Shown piece after piece: positions 34,820 through 44,154 of a DNA stretch of 64,000 bases. Position numbers and translations under genes: made by a program. Under the pieces are notes generated by a model. It was given only the letters and a program-made list of their open reading frames with translations. It made no database searches and was not told the DNA's origin. How positions within the stretch are numbered: the first letter of the stretch is position 1; each line of letters opens with the position of its first letter. The stretch is from Lentilactobacillus kefiri (GTDB lineage Bacteria > Bacillota > Bacilli > Lactobacillales > Lactobacillaceae), in contig NZ_BJVK01000003.1 in the NCBI RefSeq assembly GCF_007989105.1, forward strand, positions 62,001 to 126,000, read 5' to 3'.

Positions 34820-35530
34820 CTATTCCGACTGATGAATGCTATTTTCGATGTCATCTTTTGAAAAATCATGTTGCATATACTGCTTGTCGTTGACGGGCAA
34901 ATGCTGCTCAAATGTATCAAACAATTGATAGCTGACATTTCCTTTATCTAGATGAAAGTCCAAAACATGGCCGCCAAACTTATGATCATCAGAAATAAAG
35001 TGGTGATGGAAGCCGCCAACTGTGGCACCTTCGAACAATTGTGGTGAATAATATCCGATTAACGTGCCTTCAATCTGTTTTCGGGTAAAGACACTTTGAT
35101 TTTCAGCCGTTTCGGCCAATGTTTTATATGGTGGGTTTGATTTAACCGCAGCTCTCGTTTGCATGCTGGAAAAAGTCCCGTGAATTTCAATCGAGAAAAA
35201 TGTGTTTTGGGCTTTACTTAAGGAGACCATCTGCTTATTCAGATCAGCTTCATCAACATTTTCCAATTCAGCCAACGGTGTATATCTTGCAAAGTGGGCA
35301 TTAGCAAAGGGCATCTTGAATGAATCAGGTGCCAGGGTCACATCCCCAGTCGCATGAACATGATATGGCTTGCCGTCCAGAATAATCAACTCGCCATCGA
35401 GGCCTTCACCGGTACCAATCCCGGTATCTCCATGTTTAAGCAATTGTCCCAATGTGATTGTCCCTTTTAGGAGCCCCGGCACTAATAATGCCAAAGTTCC
35501 GTGCTGATATAACGTTATCTGATTTGACAT
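34820..35530 (-). CDS. budA: Alpha-acetolactate decarboxylase
   Basis: Converts 2-acetolactate to acetoin, diverting pyruvate and limiting valine/leucine precursors. The 236-residue product has the zinc-binding segment GGFHHHFISDDHKFGGHVLDF-type (His pairs around residues 185-197) and the early family text TLYQHGTLALLVPGLLKGT. The start at 35530 follows GGGGAG. It is monocistronic with a terminator downstream. No acetolactate synthase gene is near. Confidence 0.95.
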   Translation of the reverse strand: MSNQITLYQHGTLALLVPGLLKGTITLGQLLKHGDTGIGTGEGLDGELIILDGKPYHVHATGDVTLAPDSFKMPFANAHFARYTPLAELENVDEADLNKQMVSLSKAQNTFFSIEIHGTFSSMQTRAAVKSNPPYKTLAETAENQSVFTRKQIEGTLIGYYSPQLFEGATVGGFHHHFISDDHKFGGHVLDFHLDKGNVSYQLFDTFEQHLPVNDKQYMQHDFSKDDIENSIHQSE

Positions 35531-35683
35531 GTTAAAACTCCCCTTATATTTTGTAAACATTGCTTTAGTTTAATCGTATCACTCTAACCGCCAGTGAGAT
35601 AACAATATACCGCCTTTTCACAGAATATTTACGTCAATCAATTTTGTGCTAAAATTAAAAAAACAAATGTGAGGTAAGCCCAA

Positions 35684-36367
35684 ATGAAGTACTCAACATT
35701 ACTATTCGATGTCGACGATACACTCCTGAATTTTCAAGCGTCCGAAAAGCACGCGATTACAAAGCTTTTCAATACAATTGGAGAAGAACTCACGCCAACG
35801 ATTTACGAGGATTATCACGAATTAAACGAACACCTTTGGCAGCAGTACGAACTCGGCAAAATTACCAGATCTCAGCTGTTGGGGACCCGCTTCAGTCTAT
35901 TCTTCGGTAAATATGGTAAGCACGTTGATGGCCAGGCATATGAAAAGGCCTATCGCAGTTATCTCGCTGAAGGCCACACCAAGATGCCCCATGCGCAGGA
36001 ACTGTTGGCGGATCTGAGTACCAATCATGACATTTACGTTGTGACCAACGGGATTGCCAAGACTCAGCGCCGCAGGTTAAACGAGTCCGGCTTGGCGCCA
36101 TACTTCACCCACGTGTTTGCCTCCGAAGCGGTTGGCTATCAAAAACCGGATCCAGCGTTCTTTGATTACGTGGCGAAAAAAATTACGGGCTTTTCCAAGC
36201 CTTCGTCACTGGTGATTGGAGATTCTTTAACTTCCGATATTAAAGGGGCTGCTGCTTATGGGTTGGATTCAGTTTGGTTCAACCCCCAACACCAAGCCAA
36301 TCCGACCAAAACCAGTCCAACCTATGAAATTGACCAATTATTACGACTTGAATCAATTGTGGCTTAA
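35684..36367 (+). CDS. HAD-superfamily nucleotidase, YjjG/YfnB type
   Basis: A 227-residue hydrolase with all HAD motifs: LLFDVDDTLLNF (nucleophile Asp and the second Asp), VVTNG (motif II), the lysine in GYQKPDPAFF (motif III) and VIGDSLTSDIKGA (motif IV). Cap type and the opening match the YjjG family, which removes phosphate from non-canonical pyrimidine nucleotides. GAGGTAAG precedes the ATG. It stands alone. Confidence 0.88.
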   Translation: MKYSTLLFDVDDTLLNFQASEKHAITKLFNTIGEELTPTIYEDYHELNEHLWQQYELGKITRSQLLGTRFSLFFGKYGKHVDGQAYEKAYRSYLAEGHTKMPHAQELLADLSTNHDIYVVTNGIAKTQRRRLNESGLAPYFTHVFASEAVGYQKPDPAFFDYVAKKITGFSKPSSLVIGDSLTSDIKGAAAYGLDSVWFNPQHQANPTKTSPTYEIDQLLRLESIVA

Positions 36368-36536
36368 TCCGCCATTCAATCAGCCAGGCTTTGTGCCGGC
36401 TGATTTTTGTTTATTCAAATGTCAGTTATTCTTACATAATATATTGCATGTCATTAATATTTAACCTATACTATTAAATTAATTAGAGATTGTCTAATGT
36501 TTACCCACCAAATTTTAATAAATGGAGGTCATCAGC

Positions 36537-37877
36537 ATGCAAGTATATAGTCAAAAGCGAATTACCAGCAACATTATTAAAGGTTCCTTGGGCAATATGA
36601 TTGAATGGTTTGATTGGTATATTTACGCGTCATTTGCCATTTACTTTGCTGGGTCATTTTTCCCAGACGGGGATCAGACCGTCGAACTTTTGAGCACTGC
36701 CGGTGTTTTTGCAATTGGTTTTCTAATGAGACCTTTTGGCAGCTTTATTATGGGAAAGTACGCTGACCGTAAAGGCCGCCGTTCCGCGCTGACCCTCTCA
36801 GTCAGCATCATGGCCACCGGCTCGTTGATGATCGCCATTATTCCAACTTACAATTCAATTGGTGTATTCGCACCCCTGCTGCTGGTGCTCATCAGACTGG
36901 TTCAGGGTCTTTCCCTTGGTGGCGAGTACGGGATTTCCGCAACCTATTTATCAGAAATGGCAACTCCGGGTCGTCGTGGATACTACGCATCATTTCAATA
37001 CGTCACTTTGATCAGCGGCCAATTAATCGCCCTGATTGTTCAAATTGGGTTACAAGCAATGTTTACCAACCGCCAGTTAAGAGAATTCGGCTGGCGAATT
37101 CCATTTGCAATCGGTGCGATTGGAGCTGTTATTGTCCTGTATCTTCGATTATCAATGGATGAAACCAATCAATTTAAGAAATCTGAAAAATCACCAACTG
37201 CCAGAGGAACCCTGCATGAACTGGCAAAGTATCCAAATCAGGTTCTGACCGTCATGGGGCTAACCTTTGGTGGCACAATTGCCTTCTATACTTATACAAC
37301 TTACATGCAAAAGTTCATGATCAATTCACTGGGCCTTGCACCTAAGCTGGTCACAATGATCAACTTTGTGGCGTTACTGATTTTCATGGCATTACAACCA
37401 CTGTTTGGCCACCTTTCAGACAAGATTGGTCGAAAGCCTCTGCTCTATTGGTTTGGGATTGGCGGAACGATCCTAACCGTACCGATCTTCTTAGGATTAA
37501 AGACCTTCGACAACCCGATTGCCTCATTTGTATTGATGCTCAGTGGACTGCTGGTTGTAAGTGGCTACACATCAATTAACGCAATCGTTAAAGCAGAACT
37601 GTTTCCAACCGAGATTCGGGCCTTGGGAGTTGGCTTCCCCTATGGTCTGACCGTTGCGATCTTTGGCGGCAGTGTTGAATATGTTGCCCTATGGCTCAAA
37701 CACATCGGTCATGAAGACTGGTTCTTCTATTATGTATCAGCTGCGGCATTTGTAAGTTTCCTAGTCTATGTTCATATGTTGGAAACTTCTAAAGACTCCA
37801 AGTTGGATGAGTCACCGTCTGTTTCAGCTGTGGAAAATGTTCAGGCACCGCTGTCCTCTGGTCCAAGAGACCATTAA
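36537..37877 (+). CDS. MFS metabolite:H+ symporter (MHS family)
   Basis: A 446-residue transporter with 12 hydrophobic segments. GNMIEWFDWYIYASFAIYF (helix 1) and FLMRPFGSFIMGKYADRKGRR are diagnostic for the metabolite:H+ symporter family, which includes carriers for osmoprotectants (ProP), 2-oxoglutarate, citrate and shikimate. The ATG at 36537 follows GGAGG with eight-base spacing. The substrate cannot be told from the sequence. No operon partner. Confidence 0.88.
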   Translation: MQVYSQKRITSNIIKGSLGNMIEWFDWYIYASFAIYFAGSFFPDGDQTVELLSTAGVFAIGFLMRPFGSFIMGKYADRKGRRSALTLSVSIMATGSLMIAIIPTYNSIGVFAPLLLVLIRLVQGLSLGGEYGISATYLSEMATPGRRGYYASFQYVTLISGQLIALIVQIGLQAMFTNRQLREFGWRIPFAIGAIGAVIVLYLRLSMDETNQFKKSEKSPTARGTLHELAKYPNQVLTVMGLTFGGTIAFYTYTTYMQKFMINSLGLAPKLVTMINFVALLIFMALQPLFGHLSDKIGRKPLLYWFGIGGTILTVPIFLGLKTFDNPIASFVLMLSGLLVVSGYTSINAIVKAELFPTEIRALGVGFPYGLTVAIFGGSVEYVALWLKHIGHEDWFFYYVSAAAFVSFLVYVHMLETSKDSKLDESPSVSAVENVQAPLSSGPRDH

Positions 37878-37953
37878 TGAAGCCGCGGTTAAGCTTGCTC
37901 ATATCGGAATTATTTTGTTGCGGATTTTGTTAACTTATCTGAAGGCAACTTCC

Positions 37954-37983
37954 TTGAAACGGATCTCATGAATCGGGTACACT
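37954..37983 (+). promoter_or_regulatory. Promoter of dps
   Basis: TTGAAA (37954-37959), an 18-bp spacer and TACACT (37978-37983) lie 40 bp before the dps start. Nothing resembling a PerR box is clear. Confidence 0.5.
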
Positions 37984-38022
37984 GTCCCTGTAAACGAATT
38001 CATGCTTTGAGGAGGAATTACG

Positions 38023-38502
38023 ATGGCAGATAAATATGATTTTCCAAAGACCCGTGAACAGTTAAATCAATTGGTAGCTGACTTAAGTCAGCTGCAAACC
38101 AACATCCAGCAAACTCACTGGTACATGCGTGGAGAAAACTTCTTTCGCCTCCACCCACTAATGGATGATTATAATGATCAACTGGCAGACCAACTGGACA
38201 ACGTTGCGGAACGGTTAATTGCAATTAACGGTTCACCGTTTTCGACAACTCATGAATTTATCGAGAATACCGGCCTTCCAGATGAAAAAGTAACCTGGGA
38301 TCAACTGACAATGCGTGATTTCATGCAGCGTCTGGTCGATCAATTCAAATATCTGCGTGACCAATACCAAAAAGGTATTGAAATAACTGATGAAGAAAAG
38401 GACTTTCCAACCCAAGATATGCTTAATGGCTTCAAAGAAGATATTGATAAAAATATCTGGATGATTAACGCATACTTGGGAAAAGGGCCTTATGACGACT
38501 AA
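38023..38502 (+). CDS. dps: Dps-family ferritin-like DNA/iron protein
   Basis: A 159-residue mini-ferritin that stores iron and protects DNA from peroxide. The inter-subunit ferroxidase residues are visible in QQTHWYMRGENFFRLHPLMDDYNDQLADQLDNVAERL (first His, then Asp and Glu of the DxxAER motif), split here only by normal family spacing. GAGGAGG precedes the ATG. A terminator follows directly. Function in oxidative and starvation stress follows from the family. Confidence 0.94.
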   Translation: MADKYDFPKTREQLNQLVADLSQLQTNIQQTHWYMRGENFFRLHPLMDDYNDQLADQLDNVAERLIAINGSPFSTTHEFIENTGLPDEKVTWDQLTMRDFMQRLVDQFKYLRDQYQKGIEITDEEKDFPTQDMLNGFKEDIDKNIWMINAYLGKGPYDD

Positions 38503-38512
38503 TCTGTACAAA

Positions 38513-38551
38513 CAAAAATGGGTTGGAAATTATCTATTTCAACCCATTTTT
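38513..38551 (+). terminator. Terminator between dps and the aldo/keto reductase gene
   Basis: AAAATGGGTTG and CAACCCATTTT form an 11-bp perfect stem with a 14-nt loop followed by T residues. The next gene's ribosome site starts five bases later, so some read-through transcription of that gene is possible. Confidence 0.85.
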
Positions 38552-38570
38552 ATGTGAGGAGGAACTTATA

Positions 38571-39479
38571 TTGAAGAATTCAGTTACAATCGGTAAAAGT
38601 GATGTTACAACCGGCCCACTTGGGTTGGGTACCAACAAGGTCGGCGGCCATAATTTATTTGACGGCCTCAAAGATGAAAATGGTGCCGCAGTCGTTAAAG
38701 CAGCTTTAAATAACGGCATTTCGTTGCTGGACACCGCTTTTATGTATGGCTTGGGAAAATCAGAAGAAATTATCGGTGATGTCATTCAAGATTATGATCG
38801 CTCAAAGATTGTGATTGCTTCCAAAGCGGCTCAGGACCCCAATAACGAGTTAAAGCCAAATAATGATCCAAAGTTCTTAAAGAATTCCGTTGATAAAGCA
38901 TTGGAACGTCTAAATACCGATTACATCGATATCTTCTACATTCATTTTCCAGATGATCACACTCCAAAAGCCGAAGCCGTAAATGCTCTGGTTGAGGAGA
39001 AAAAAGCTGGCAAAATCCGGGCAATCGGAGTTTCCAACTTTTCACCGGATCAAATCAAAGAGGCCAATGCCGATGGCCAAGTCGATATTGTTGAAGATAA
39101 CTACAGCCTGGTACATCGTGACGCTGAAGAAAAGGTCTTTGCTTATCTAAAAGAAAATAATATTTCCTTTGTCCCATACTTTCCACTGGCTTCAGGTCTG
39201 CTGACAGGAAAGTACAAATCGGCTGACGCCAAAAAATTCAGCCAATTTTCATCCGACACCTTTGATAAGATTATCGACAGCTTGGCCAAGGTTAAAGCAA
39301 TCGCTGACAAACATGATGCCACGGTAGCTCAAACCATTTTGGCCTGGTACATTGCCAATCCAAATATCAGCGTGGTAATTCCGGGCGCCAGAGTGCCGGA
39401 ACAAGTTGACAGCAATGCCAAGGCTTTAGACGTGCAATTGCCTTCAGCAGAATTTGATGAAATTAATAAACTGTTTTAG
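38571..39479 (+). CDS. Aldo/keto reductase
   Basis: A 302-residue NADP(H)-dependent oxidoreductase of the AKR superfamily. The catalytic tetrad is visible: Asp and Tyr in LLDTAFMYGLGKSEE, Lys in VIASKAA and His in IFYIHFPDD. The C-terminal cofactor segment reads VVIPGARVPEQVDSN. The start is TTG at 38571, eight bases after GAGGAGG; the frame's upstream ATG lies inside the dps terminator. Substrate unknown. Confidence 0.9.
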   Translation: MKNSVTIGKSDVTTGPLGLGTNKVGGHNLFDGLKDENGAAVVKAALNNGISLLDTAFMYGLGKSEEIIGDVIQDYDRSKIVIASKAAQDPNNELKPNNDPKFLKNSVDKALERLNTDYIDIFYIHFPDDHTPKAEAVNALVEEKKAGKIRAIGVSNFSPDQIKEANADGQVDIVEDNYSLVHRDAEEKVFAYLKENNISFVPYFPLASGLLTGKYKSADAKKFSQFSSDTFDKIIDSLAKVKAIADKHDATVAQTILAWYIANPNISVVIPGARVPEQVDSNAKALDVQLPSAEFDEINKLF

Positions 39480-39486
39480 TTAGTTG

Positions 39487-39561
39487 GAGCTTGGTAAATG
39501 CCAAGCTCTTTTATGTGAAAAGGGTCCAATGTAAAAGTGTAAGCTTTTATCTCGGGCCCTT
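39487..39561. terminator. Two back-to-back terminators
   Basis: GAGCTTGG/CCAAGCTC (39487-39508) followed by TTTT ends the aldo/keto reductase transcript. AAGGGTCC/GGGCCCTT (39520-39561), with an inner TAAAAG/CTTTTA stem, is followed by T residues on the minus strand and ends the transcript of the flavoprotein genes or of the pseudogene at 39579. Confidence 0.75.
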
Positions 39562-39578
39562 ATTCTTGACATATATAT

Positions 39579-39803
39579 TCAATTAGACCTGTGTTTCAAA
39601 TAATGGCTGAGTAATTCAATGAAAAAAGTAAGTAAATAAAGGATTATGTAGACCGTTGAGATAAAGTCTAAAAGATAAGCGAATGAATTGTTTGAAATGA
39701 TAGTGAATATTATGCCAATAATGCCCACTGAAACCATTAAACTAAGCCCTCAATTTAGCAGTTGAAACCATTTTGAATATTTCTCTAATTTTCTTCCCAG
39801 CAT
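39579..39803 (-). pseudogene. Small membrane-protein gene broken by one in-frame stop codon
   Basis: A 75-codon frame begins with ATG at 39803, nine bases after a perfect GGAGG (39813-39817). It reads MLGRKLEKYSKWFQLLN, then a TGA (39750-39752), then GLSLMVSVGIIGIIFTII in the same frame, to a stop at 39579. TGG (Trp) in place of the TGA would give a continuous 74-residue protein with two membrane helices (about residues 20-38 and 44-62). A strong terminator follows. It is on the same strand as the flavoprotein operon upstream. A further short hydrophobic frame without a ribosome site (39835-39936) precedes it. The rest of the 486-bp spacer is AT-rich and shows no gene. I do not recognise the family. 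Confidence 0.55.
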
Positions 39804-39965
39804 GGCTGAATACCTCCAAATTAATCTCGATAAGTCAAAGGTGGACATATATTAATATAATTTCGTACTTGATTGAATATATTGTCCTATTAATTACCCC
39901 CAAAATCAATAAAAAAAGAACAATCATTTTGATCATTCTTTGGATTTTTACAATTAAATGAAGTC

Positions 39966-41348
39966 TCACATTCCAAAAATATAATCTCGTACCTGTTGAG
40001 CTGCCCGCAAACCAAAAATTACGGTTTCCGCTATTGAGTTTCCACCAATGCGATTGGACCCATGCAGGCCACCGACCACTTCCCCAGCAGCGTACAGCCC
40101 CTGAATCGGCTGGCCGTCAGCTTTAAGGACTTGGGTTTTATCGTTAGCTTTAACTCCACCCATCGTATAATGAACAGCCGGCGCAATGTGAATTGAATAA
40201 TATGGTGGCGTATCAAGCACGTGCATACCGGTCTTTCTACCAAAGGCAATGTCCATCCGATCGGAAACCGATTGATTCCACTTCTTAATGGACAGATTGA
40301 GCATCTCAGGATCAATGCCAGCCTCATTTGCGAGCGTATCCAAATCCGAACCGGTTTTCACTAGACCAACGTGGTCATAAAAATCAATTGCTTTAGCCCG
40401 GTTGCGGACTGATTGATCGAAGATGAGATATGCACCGGTTCCGTTGAGCTTATTAATCGCATTGGTAACTTTATCCCGGGTTTGCATTTCATTCACGAAC
40501 CGTTTGCCTTCTTGGTCAACCAAAATAGCCCCTTCACCGCGAACGGTTTCGCCAATCAAATAAACGTGATCGGTATCCTGCTGAACAGTTGGATGAACTT
40601 GGATTTGATTCATATCGACCAGTTGAGCACCGATATGTTCAGCCAATAGAATACCATCACCAGTATTCCCCGGTTGATTCGTCGTTTTGTATTTTGTTAG
40701 GTCAGGCCGATACTTTGCGATCAATTCTTTGCTGGCTCCAAAGCCCCCTGTAGCGATAATGACGGCTTTCGCATTAATAATTTGCTCACCGTTTGCGGTT
40801 TGCACCTGAACACCGGTGACTTTCTCATCATCGTTAATTGCGGTCACCTTCACATCGCAAAATAGCTGAATCTGTTTAGCCTCAATTTGTGTCAGTAATC
40901 CATTTACCAGGTAGGCACCAACTGGTGCAGTGCTGCTCGGTCGATGGGCACGGGGAACACTCATCCCACCGGTAAAAGTCAGGTCATCCAGTTGGACGCC
41001 TTCCTTATATAGCCATTCAATTGCTCTGGAACTGTGCTCAGTGAAATACTTGAGCAGTTCGGGATCATTTGTGCCATGACCACCACGTAATGTTTCATAG
41101 TAGAATTTACCGACACTGTCTTGAACACCGTGCTCGGTTTGCACAAAGGTTTCCGCTGCGTTCATTCCGGAAGATGCCCGCTTGGTATCACCACCCACAG
41201 CCGGCATTTTTTCCAAAACAACTGGTTTCAACCCCAGTTCTTTCGCCTCAATGGCACTGGTCAAGCCGGCACCGCCGGATCCAATGACAATCACATCATA
41301 CATATCTTTTAATTCACTTAAATCAGTTGGTTCAAATTCTTGTGACAT
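39966..41348 (-). CDS. FAD-binding fumarate-reductase-like flavoprotein
   Basis: A 460-residue soluble flavoprotein of the flavocytochrome c / fumarate reductase / urocanate reductase family without heme or FMN-binding domain. Visible are the FAD motif DVIVIGSGGAGLTSAIEA, the catalytic segment ETVRGEGAILVDQEGKRFVNE with the active-site arginine, HYTMGGVKA, and the C-terminal FAD motif GLYAAGEVVGGLHGSNRIGGNS. Such enzymes reduce an activated C=C bond (fumarate, urocanate, hydroxycinnamates). It lies 26 bp downstream of an OYE-type flavin oxidoreductase that may supply electrons or share the pathway. Substrate not determinable. Confidence 0.9.
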   Translation of the reverse strand: MSQEFEPTDLSELKDMYDVIVIGSGGAGLTSAIEAKELGLKPVVLEKMPAVGGDTKRASSGMNAAETFVQTEHGVQDSVGKFYYETLRGGHGTNDPELLKYFTEHSSRAIEWLYKEGVQLDDLTFTGGMSVPRAHRPSSTAPVGAYLVNGLLTQIEAKQIQLFCDVKVTAINDDEKVTGVQVQTANGEQIINAKAVIIATGGFGASKELIAKYRPDLTKYKTTNQPGNTGDGILLAEHIGAQLVDMNQIQVHPTVQQDTDHVYLIGETVRGEGAILVDQEGKRFVNEMQTRDKVTNAINKLNGTGAYLIFDQSVRNRAKAIDFYDHVGLVKTGSDLDTLANEAGIDPEMLNLSIKKWNQSVSDRMDIAFGRKTGMHVLDTPPYYSIHIAPAVHYTMGGVKANDKTQVLKADGQPIQGLYAAGEVVGGLHGSNRIGGNSIAETVIFGLRAAQQVRDYIFGM

Positions 41349-41374
41349 GGTTTTCTTCCCATCTTTGATTTTTA

Positions 41375-42565
41375 TTATTGTGCCCGCCGGGGAACTAGTC
41401 CTTCAGGGCCATGCATCTTCACACTAGCGGCAAGTGCCCGCCAGCCACTCACATACAATTCAGGTCGTTTACCAGCTGCAATTCGTCGTGCCTGCTGTTC
41501 ACAATATGCGGTGATATAAGTTGGTGCATATTTTTTATCAACCCGCTTACTGCCCATTGTGAGTGGCAGTCGAACCGGTTGATAACTTCCGTTCAGAACT
41601 TGGTTTGGCAGATCAGGCATCACGACCATTGGCGTACAAATACCAATCAAGTCCGCATCGTGCCTGCCAAGCGCTTCTTCCATCGTGGAAATGCTTCGAA
41701 AACCGCCGCTCAAAGCAATTGGGGTTCCCACCAGCTGATGAATCATATGTGCAAACCCTGAGAAGCCAACGGTGGAATCCTCATAGTCATCACCGGCAAT
41801 TTCAATTAGATCAATTCCCAGATCAGACATCTTTTGAATCACGGCAATTAAGTCATGCTCGGTAAAGCCATCCACGTCGATATCAAGAACACTTACCTTG
41901 AGGCTGATTGCAAAATCAGCCCCACAAGACTCGCGAATTCCCTGATAAATGTCAACGAGGAACCGCATGCGATTTTCAAATGATCCACCAAATTCATCGT
42001 GGCGTTGATTATCTTTCCGTGATAGAAATTGATTGACCAGATAGCCGAATGCCCCATGAATCTGAACGCCGGTAAAACCCGCTTTTTGAGCAATCTCTGC
42101 CGTTCGGACATATTTGGCAATAATGGCGTATATTTCCTCATTGGAAAGTGCCCGTGGTGAATTAAAATATTTGCGGTTAGCTCCCGTAATCGGGATGGCA
42201 CTTGGTCCTGCAGGTTGGGCAGAGAGATACTTGGGTGACTGCTTGCCCGGATGGTTTAACTGCATCCATAGTTGCGTCTGGTTTGCAGTTCCGACCTTGG
42301 CCCACTCTTTGAGCAATGGCAGACTGCGTTCATCATCAACGACAACATTCCCCGGCTCCGCAAGCGCATCACGGTCAACCATCACATTTCCGGTCACAAT
42401 TATTCCTGAACCACCCGCAGACCACTTACCATACAATCTGGCAAACCGCTCATCCGGTTCATGATTATCTGCCATCGTCTCACTCATGGCAGACTTAAAG
42501 AAGCGATTCTTGATCTGCTGTCCACATGGCAGTGTCAATGGCTTTGCAACGTGTAAGTAATTCAT
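41375..42565 (-). CDS. Old-yellow-enzyme family NADH:flavin oxidoreductase
   Basis: A 396-residue FMN-dependent TIM-barrel oxidoreductase. FMN and substrate motifs: LWMQLNHPGKQSP, GVQIHGAFGYLVNQFLSRKDN, RHDEFGGSFENRMRF. The usual substrate-binding pair is His-x-x-His or His-x-x-Asn. Here His170 is present but the second position is Phe173, which should change substrate choice. AAGGAG precedes the ATG. First gene of a two-gene operon with the fumarate-reductase-like flavoprotein; both would act on activated alkenes. Confidence 0.9.
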   Translation of the reverse strand: MNYLHVAKPLTLPCGQQIKNRFFKSAMSETMADNHEPDERFARLYGKWSAGGSGIIVTGNVMVDRDALAEPGNVVVDDERSLPLLKEWAKVGTANQTQLWMQLNHPGKQSPKYLSAQPAGPSAIPITGANRKYFNSPRALSNEEIYAIIAKYVRTAEIAQKAGFTGVQIHGAFGYLVNQFLSRKDNQRHDEFGGSFENRMRFLVDIYQGIRESCGADFAISLKVSVLDIDVDGFTEHDLIAVIQKMSDLGIDLIEIAGDDYEDSTVGFSGFAHMIHQLVGTPIALSGGFRSISTMEEALGRHDADLIGICTPMVVMPDLPNQVLNGSYQPVRLPLTMGSKRVDKKYAPTYITAYCEQQARRIAAGKRPELYVSGWRALAASVKMHGPEGLVPRRAQ

Positions 42566-42705
42566 ATTAACCGCTCCTTTTTTACATGCTTTTGACTGAT
42601 TTTATATATTGATTTAATGTTAACCCGATTTTTAACGAAGGGCAATTATCAAAATGCCCACAAAGTGACATTTTCAGTTACAATGAACCCAGAGGTGATT
42701 ATTCA

Positions 42706-43563
42706 ATGGATGATCAATGGCTAGCACAACTGCCAATCAAAGGAATTACAAAAGCAGTTCCAGTTGGTGGCGGAGATGTTAATGAAGCATTTCGATTAGA
42801 AACAAAGGACGATACTTATTTTCTGCTGGTTCAGCCACACACAACCGCAGATTTTTATGCCGGTGAAATTGCTGGACTAAAGGCATTTGAAGAGGCAAAG
42901 GTTTTGGCTCCCAGAGTATTAGGGAACGGCCAAATCGATGGTGATGCATACTTATTGCTGAACTTTTTGGAATCCGGATCCGGCAGTCAGAGTGATCTAG
43001 GTGAACTCGTTGCCAATCTTCACCAGCACTATAGTAAAAACGGCAAGTTCGGCTTTGATTTGCCGTATGTCAGCAATGATGAAAGTTTCGATAACAGCTG
43101 GACCGACACATGGAGCGAGCTATTTGTCGATCATCGTTTGGATCGACTGCGCGATGCTCTGATGAAGAAGCATTTGTGGAATGAGCGTGATGATACCAAA
43201 TACAAACAGGTTCGCGAAGTGATTCTCGATAAGTTATCGAAGCACGAAAGTGAACCGTCTCTTCTGCATGGTGACCTTTGGGGCGGTAACTACATGTTTC
43301 TTGCAGATGGTCGCCCCGCATTGATTGATCCCGCATCATTTTATGGTGACCGGGAATTTGATCTGGGGATTACCACTGTATTCGGTGGCTTTGATGCAGA
43401 CTTCTACGCTGCCTATAACGCCGTCTACCCACTGGATCCCGGTGCCAATGAACGATTGAACTTCTATCGTCTGTACTACTTGATGGTTCACACCAACAAG
43501 TTTGGCACGATGTATAAGAGCAGTGCTGATAGTGCGATGAATCAAATTTTGGAACATAAATAA
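42706..43563 (+). CDS. Fructosamine/ketosamine-3-kinase family protein
   Basis: A 285-residue kinase of the FN3K branch of the aminoglycoside phosphotransferase fold. It phosphorylates sugar adducts on proteins so that they fall off (deglycation) or related ketosamines. The catalytic loop is LLHGDLWGGNYMF and the metal-binding segment is ALIDPASFYGDREFDLG. The opening GGGDVNEAFRLETKDDTYFLL is the family's glycine-rich ATP loop. AGAGGTG precedes the ATG. Monocistronic. Confidence 0.93.
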   Translation: MDDQWLAQLPIKGITKAVPVGGGDVNEAFRLETKDDTYFLLVQPHTTADFYAGEIAGLKAFEEAKVLAPRVLGNGQIDGDAYLLLNFLESGSGSQSDLGELVANLHQHYSKNGKFGFDLPYVSNDESFDNSWTDTWSELFVDHRLDRLRDALMKKHLWNERDDTKYKQVREVILDKLSKHESEPSLLHGDLWGGNYMFLADGRPALIDPASFYGDREFDLGITTVFGGFDADFYAAYNAVYPLDPGANERLNFYRLYYLMVHTNKFGTMYKSSADSAMNQILEHK

Positions 43564-43671
43564 TCATTAATTTTGGCTGGACATTTTTGTCCGGCTATTT
43601 TTTACATAAAAGAGGGAATAGGCGTTACTTTTGCGGATACCGTTCGTTATATAGAGTGAAAGGAGGTTGTC

Positions 43672-44154
43672 ATGAAACTTGACGGGTATGAGACATTACT
43701 AAAGGATATTTCGATTGAACTCAGGAAATACCTAATCTCAAAGGGTGCCAGCAAGGACATGGCTGAAGACGTTGTCCAAGACGTCTTCGTCAAAGTCTTG
43801 GAAATGGATTTAATACTGCCACCAGATAAAATTCGGCCGTATATGTATCAGATTGCCAAAACGAGATACATCGATTTGTATCGTCGTGACAAACATTTGA
43901 AAGAAATTTTGCAATTATATCTTATTCCGGAAAAAAAGAATGTGGATACTTCAGATATCAGAAATTCATCAAAAAAGTTACCGGGTATTCTCAATAAATT
44001 ATCGTCAAATGATCAAGCCATTTTAAAGATGAAGTACATTGAGAATCAATCAATCGATCAAATTTCAGTGGAACTGAAGACAACGCCCGCCGCCATTAAG
44101 ATGCGTTTATATCGACTTCGCAAGAAAATCAAAAAAGGATTTGGTGAAATATAA
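43672..44154 (+). CDS. ECF-type sigma factor
   Basis: A 160-residue sigma-70 family protein with only region 2 (about 15-80: SKDMAEDVVQDVFVKVLEM, YMYQIAKTRYIDLYRR) and region 4 (about 105-158: LSSNDQAILKMKYIENQSIDQISVELKTTPAAIKMRLYRLRKK). AAAGGAGG precedes the ATG. Its stop overlaps the start of the next gene (TAATG), which encodes its likely anti-sigma factor. Such pairs respond to envelope stress such as lysozyme or antimicrobial peptides. Upstream, GTTACT-N17-TTATAT (about 43625-43653) could be the promoter. Confidence 0.92.
   Translation: MKLDGYETLLKDISIELRKYLISKGASKDMAEDVVQDVFVKVLEMDLILPPDKIRPYMYQIAKTRYIDLYRRDKHLKEILQLYLIPEKKNVDTSDIRNSSKKLPGILNKLSSNDQAILKMKYIENQSIDQISVELKTTPAAIKMRLYRLRKKIKKGFGEI

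Noticed and set aside
39564-39590. TTGACA at 39566 as a plus-strand promoter
   Set aside because: No -10 at 16-18 bp and no plus-strand gene downstream.
39773-39961. A 62-codon hydrophobic plus-strand frame
   Set aside because: TTG start without ribosome site; composed of AT-rich text opposite the minus-strand pseudogene, which has a perfect GGAGG.
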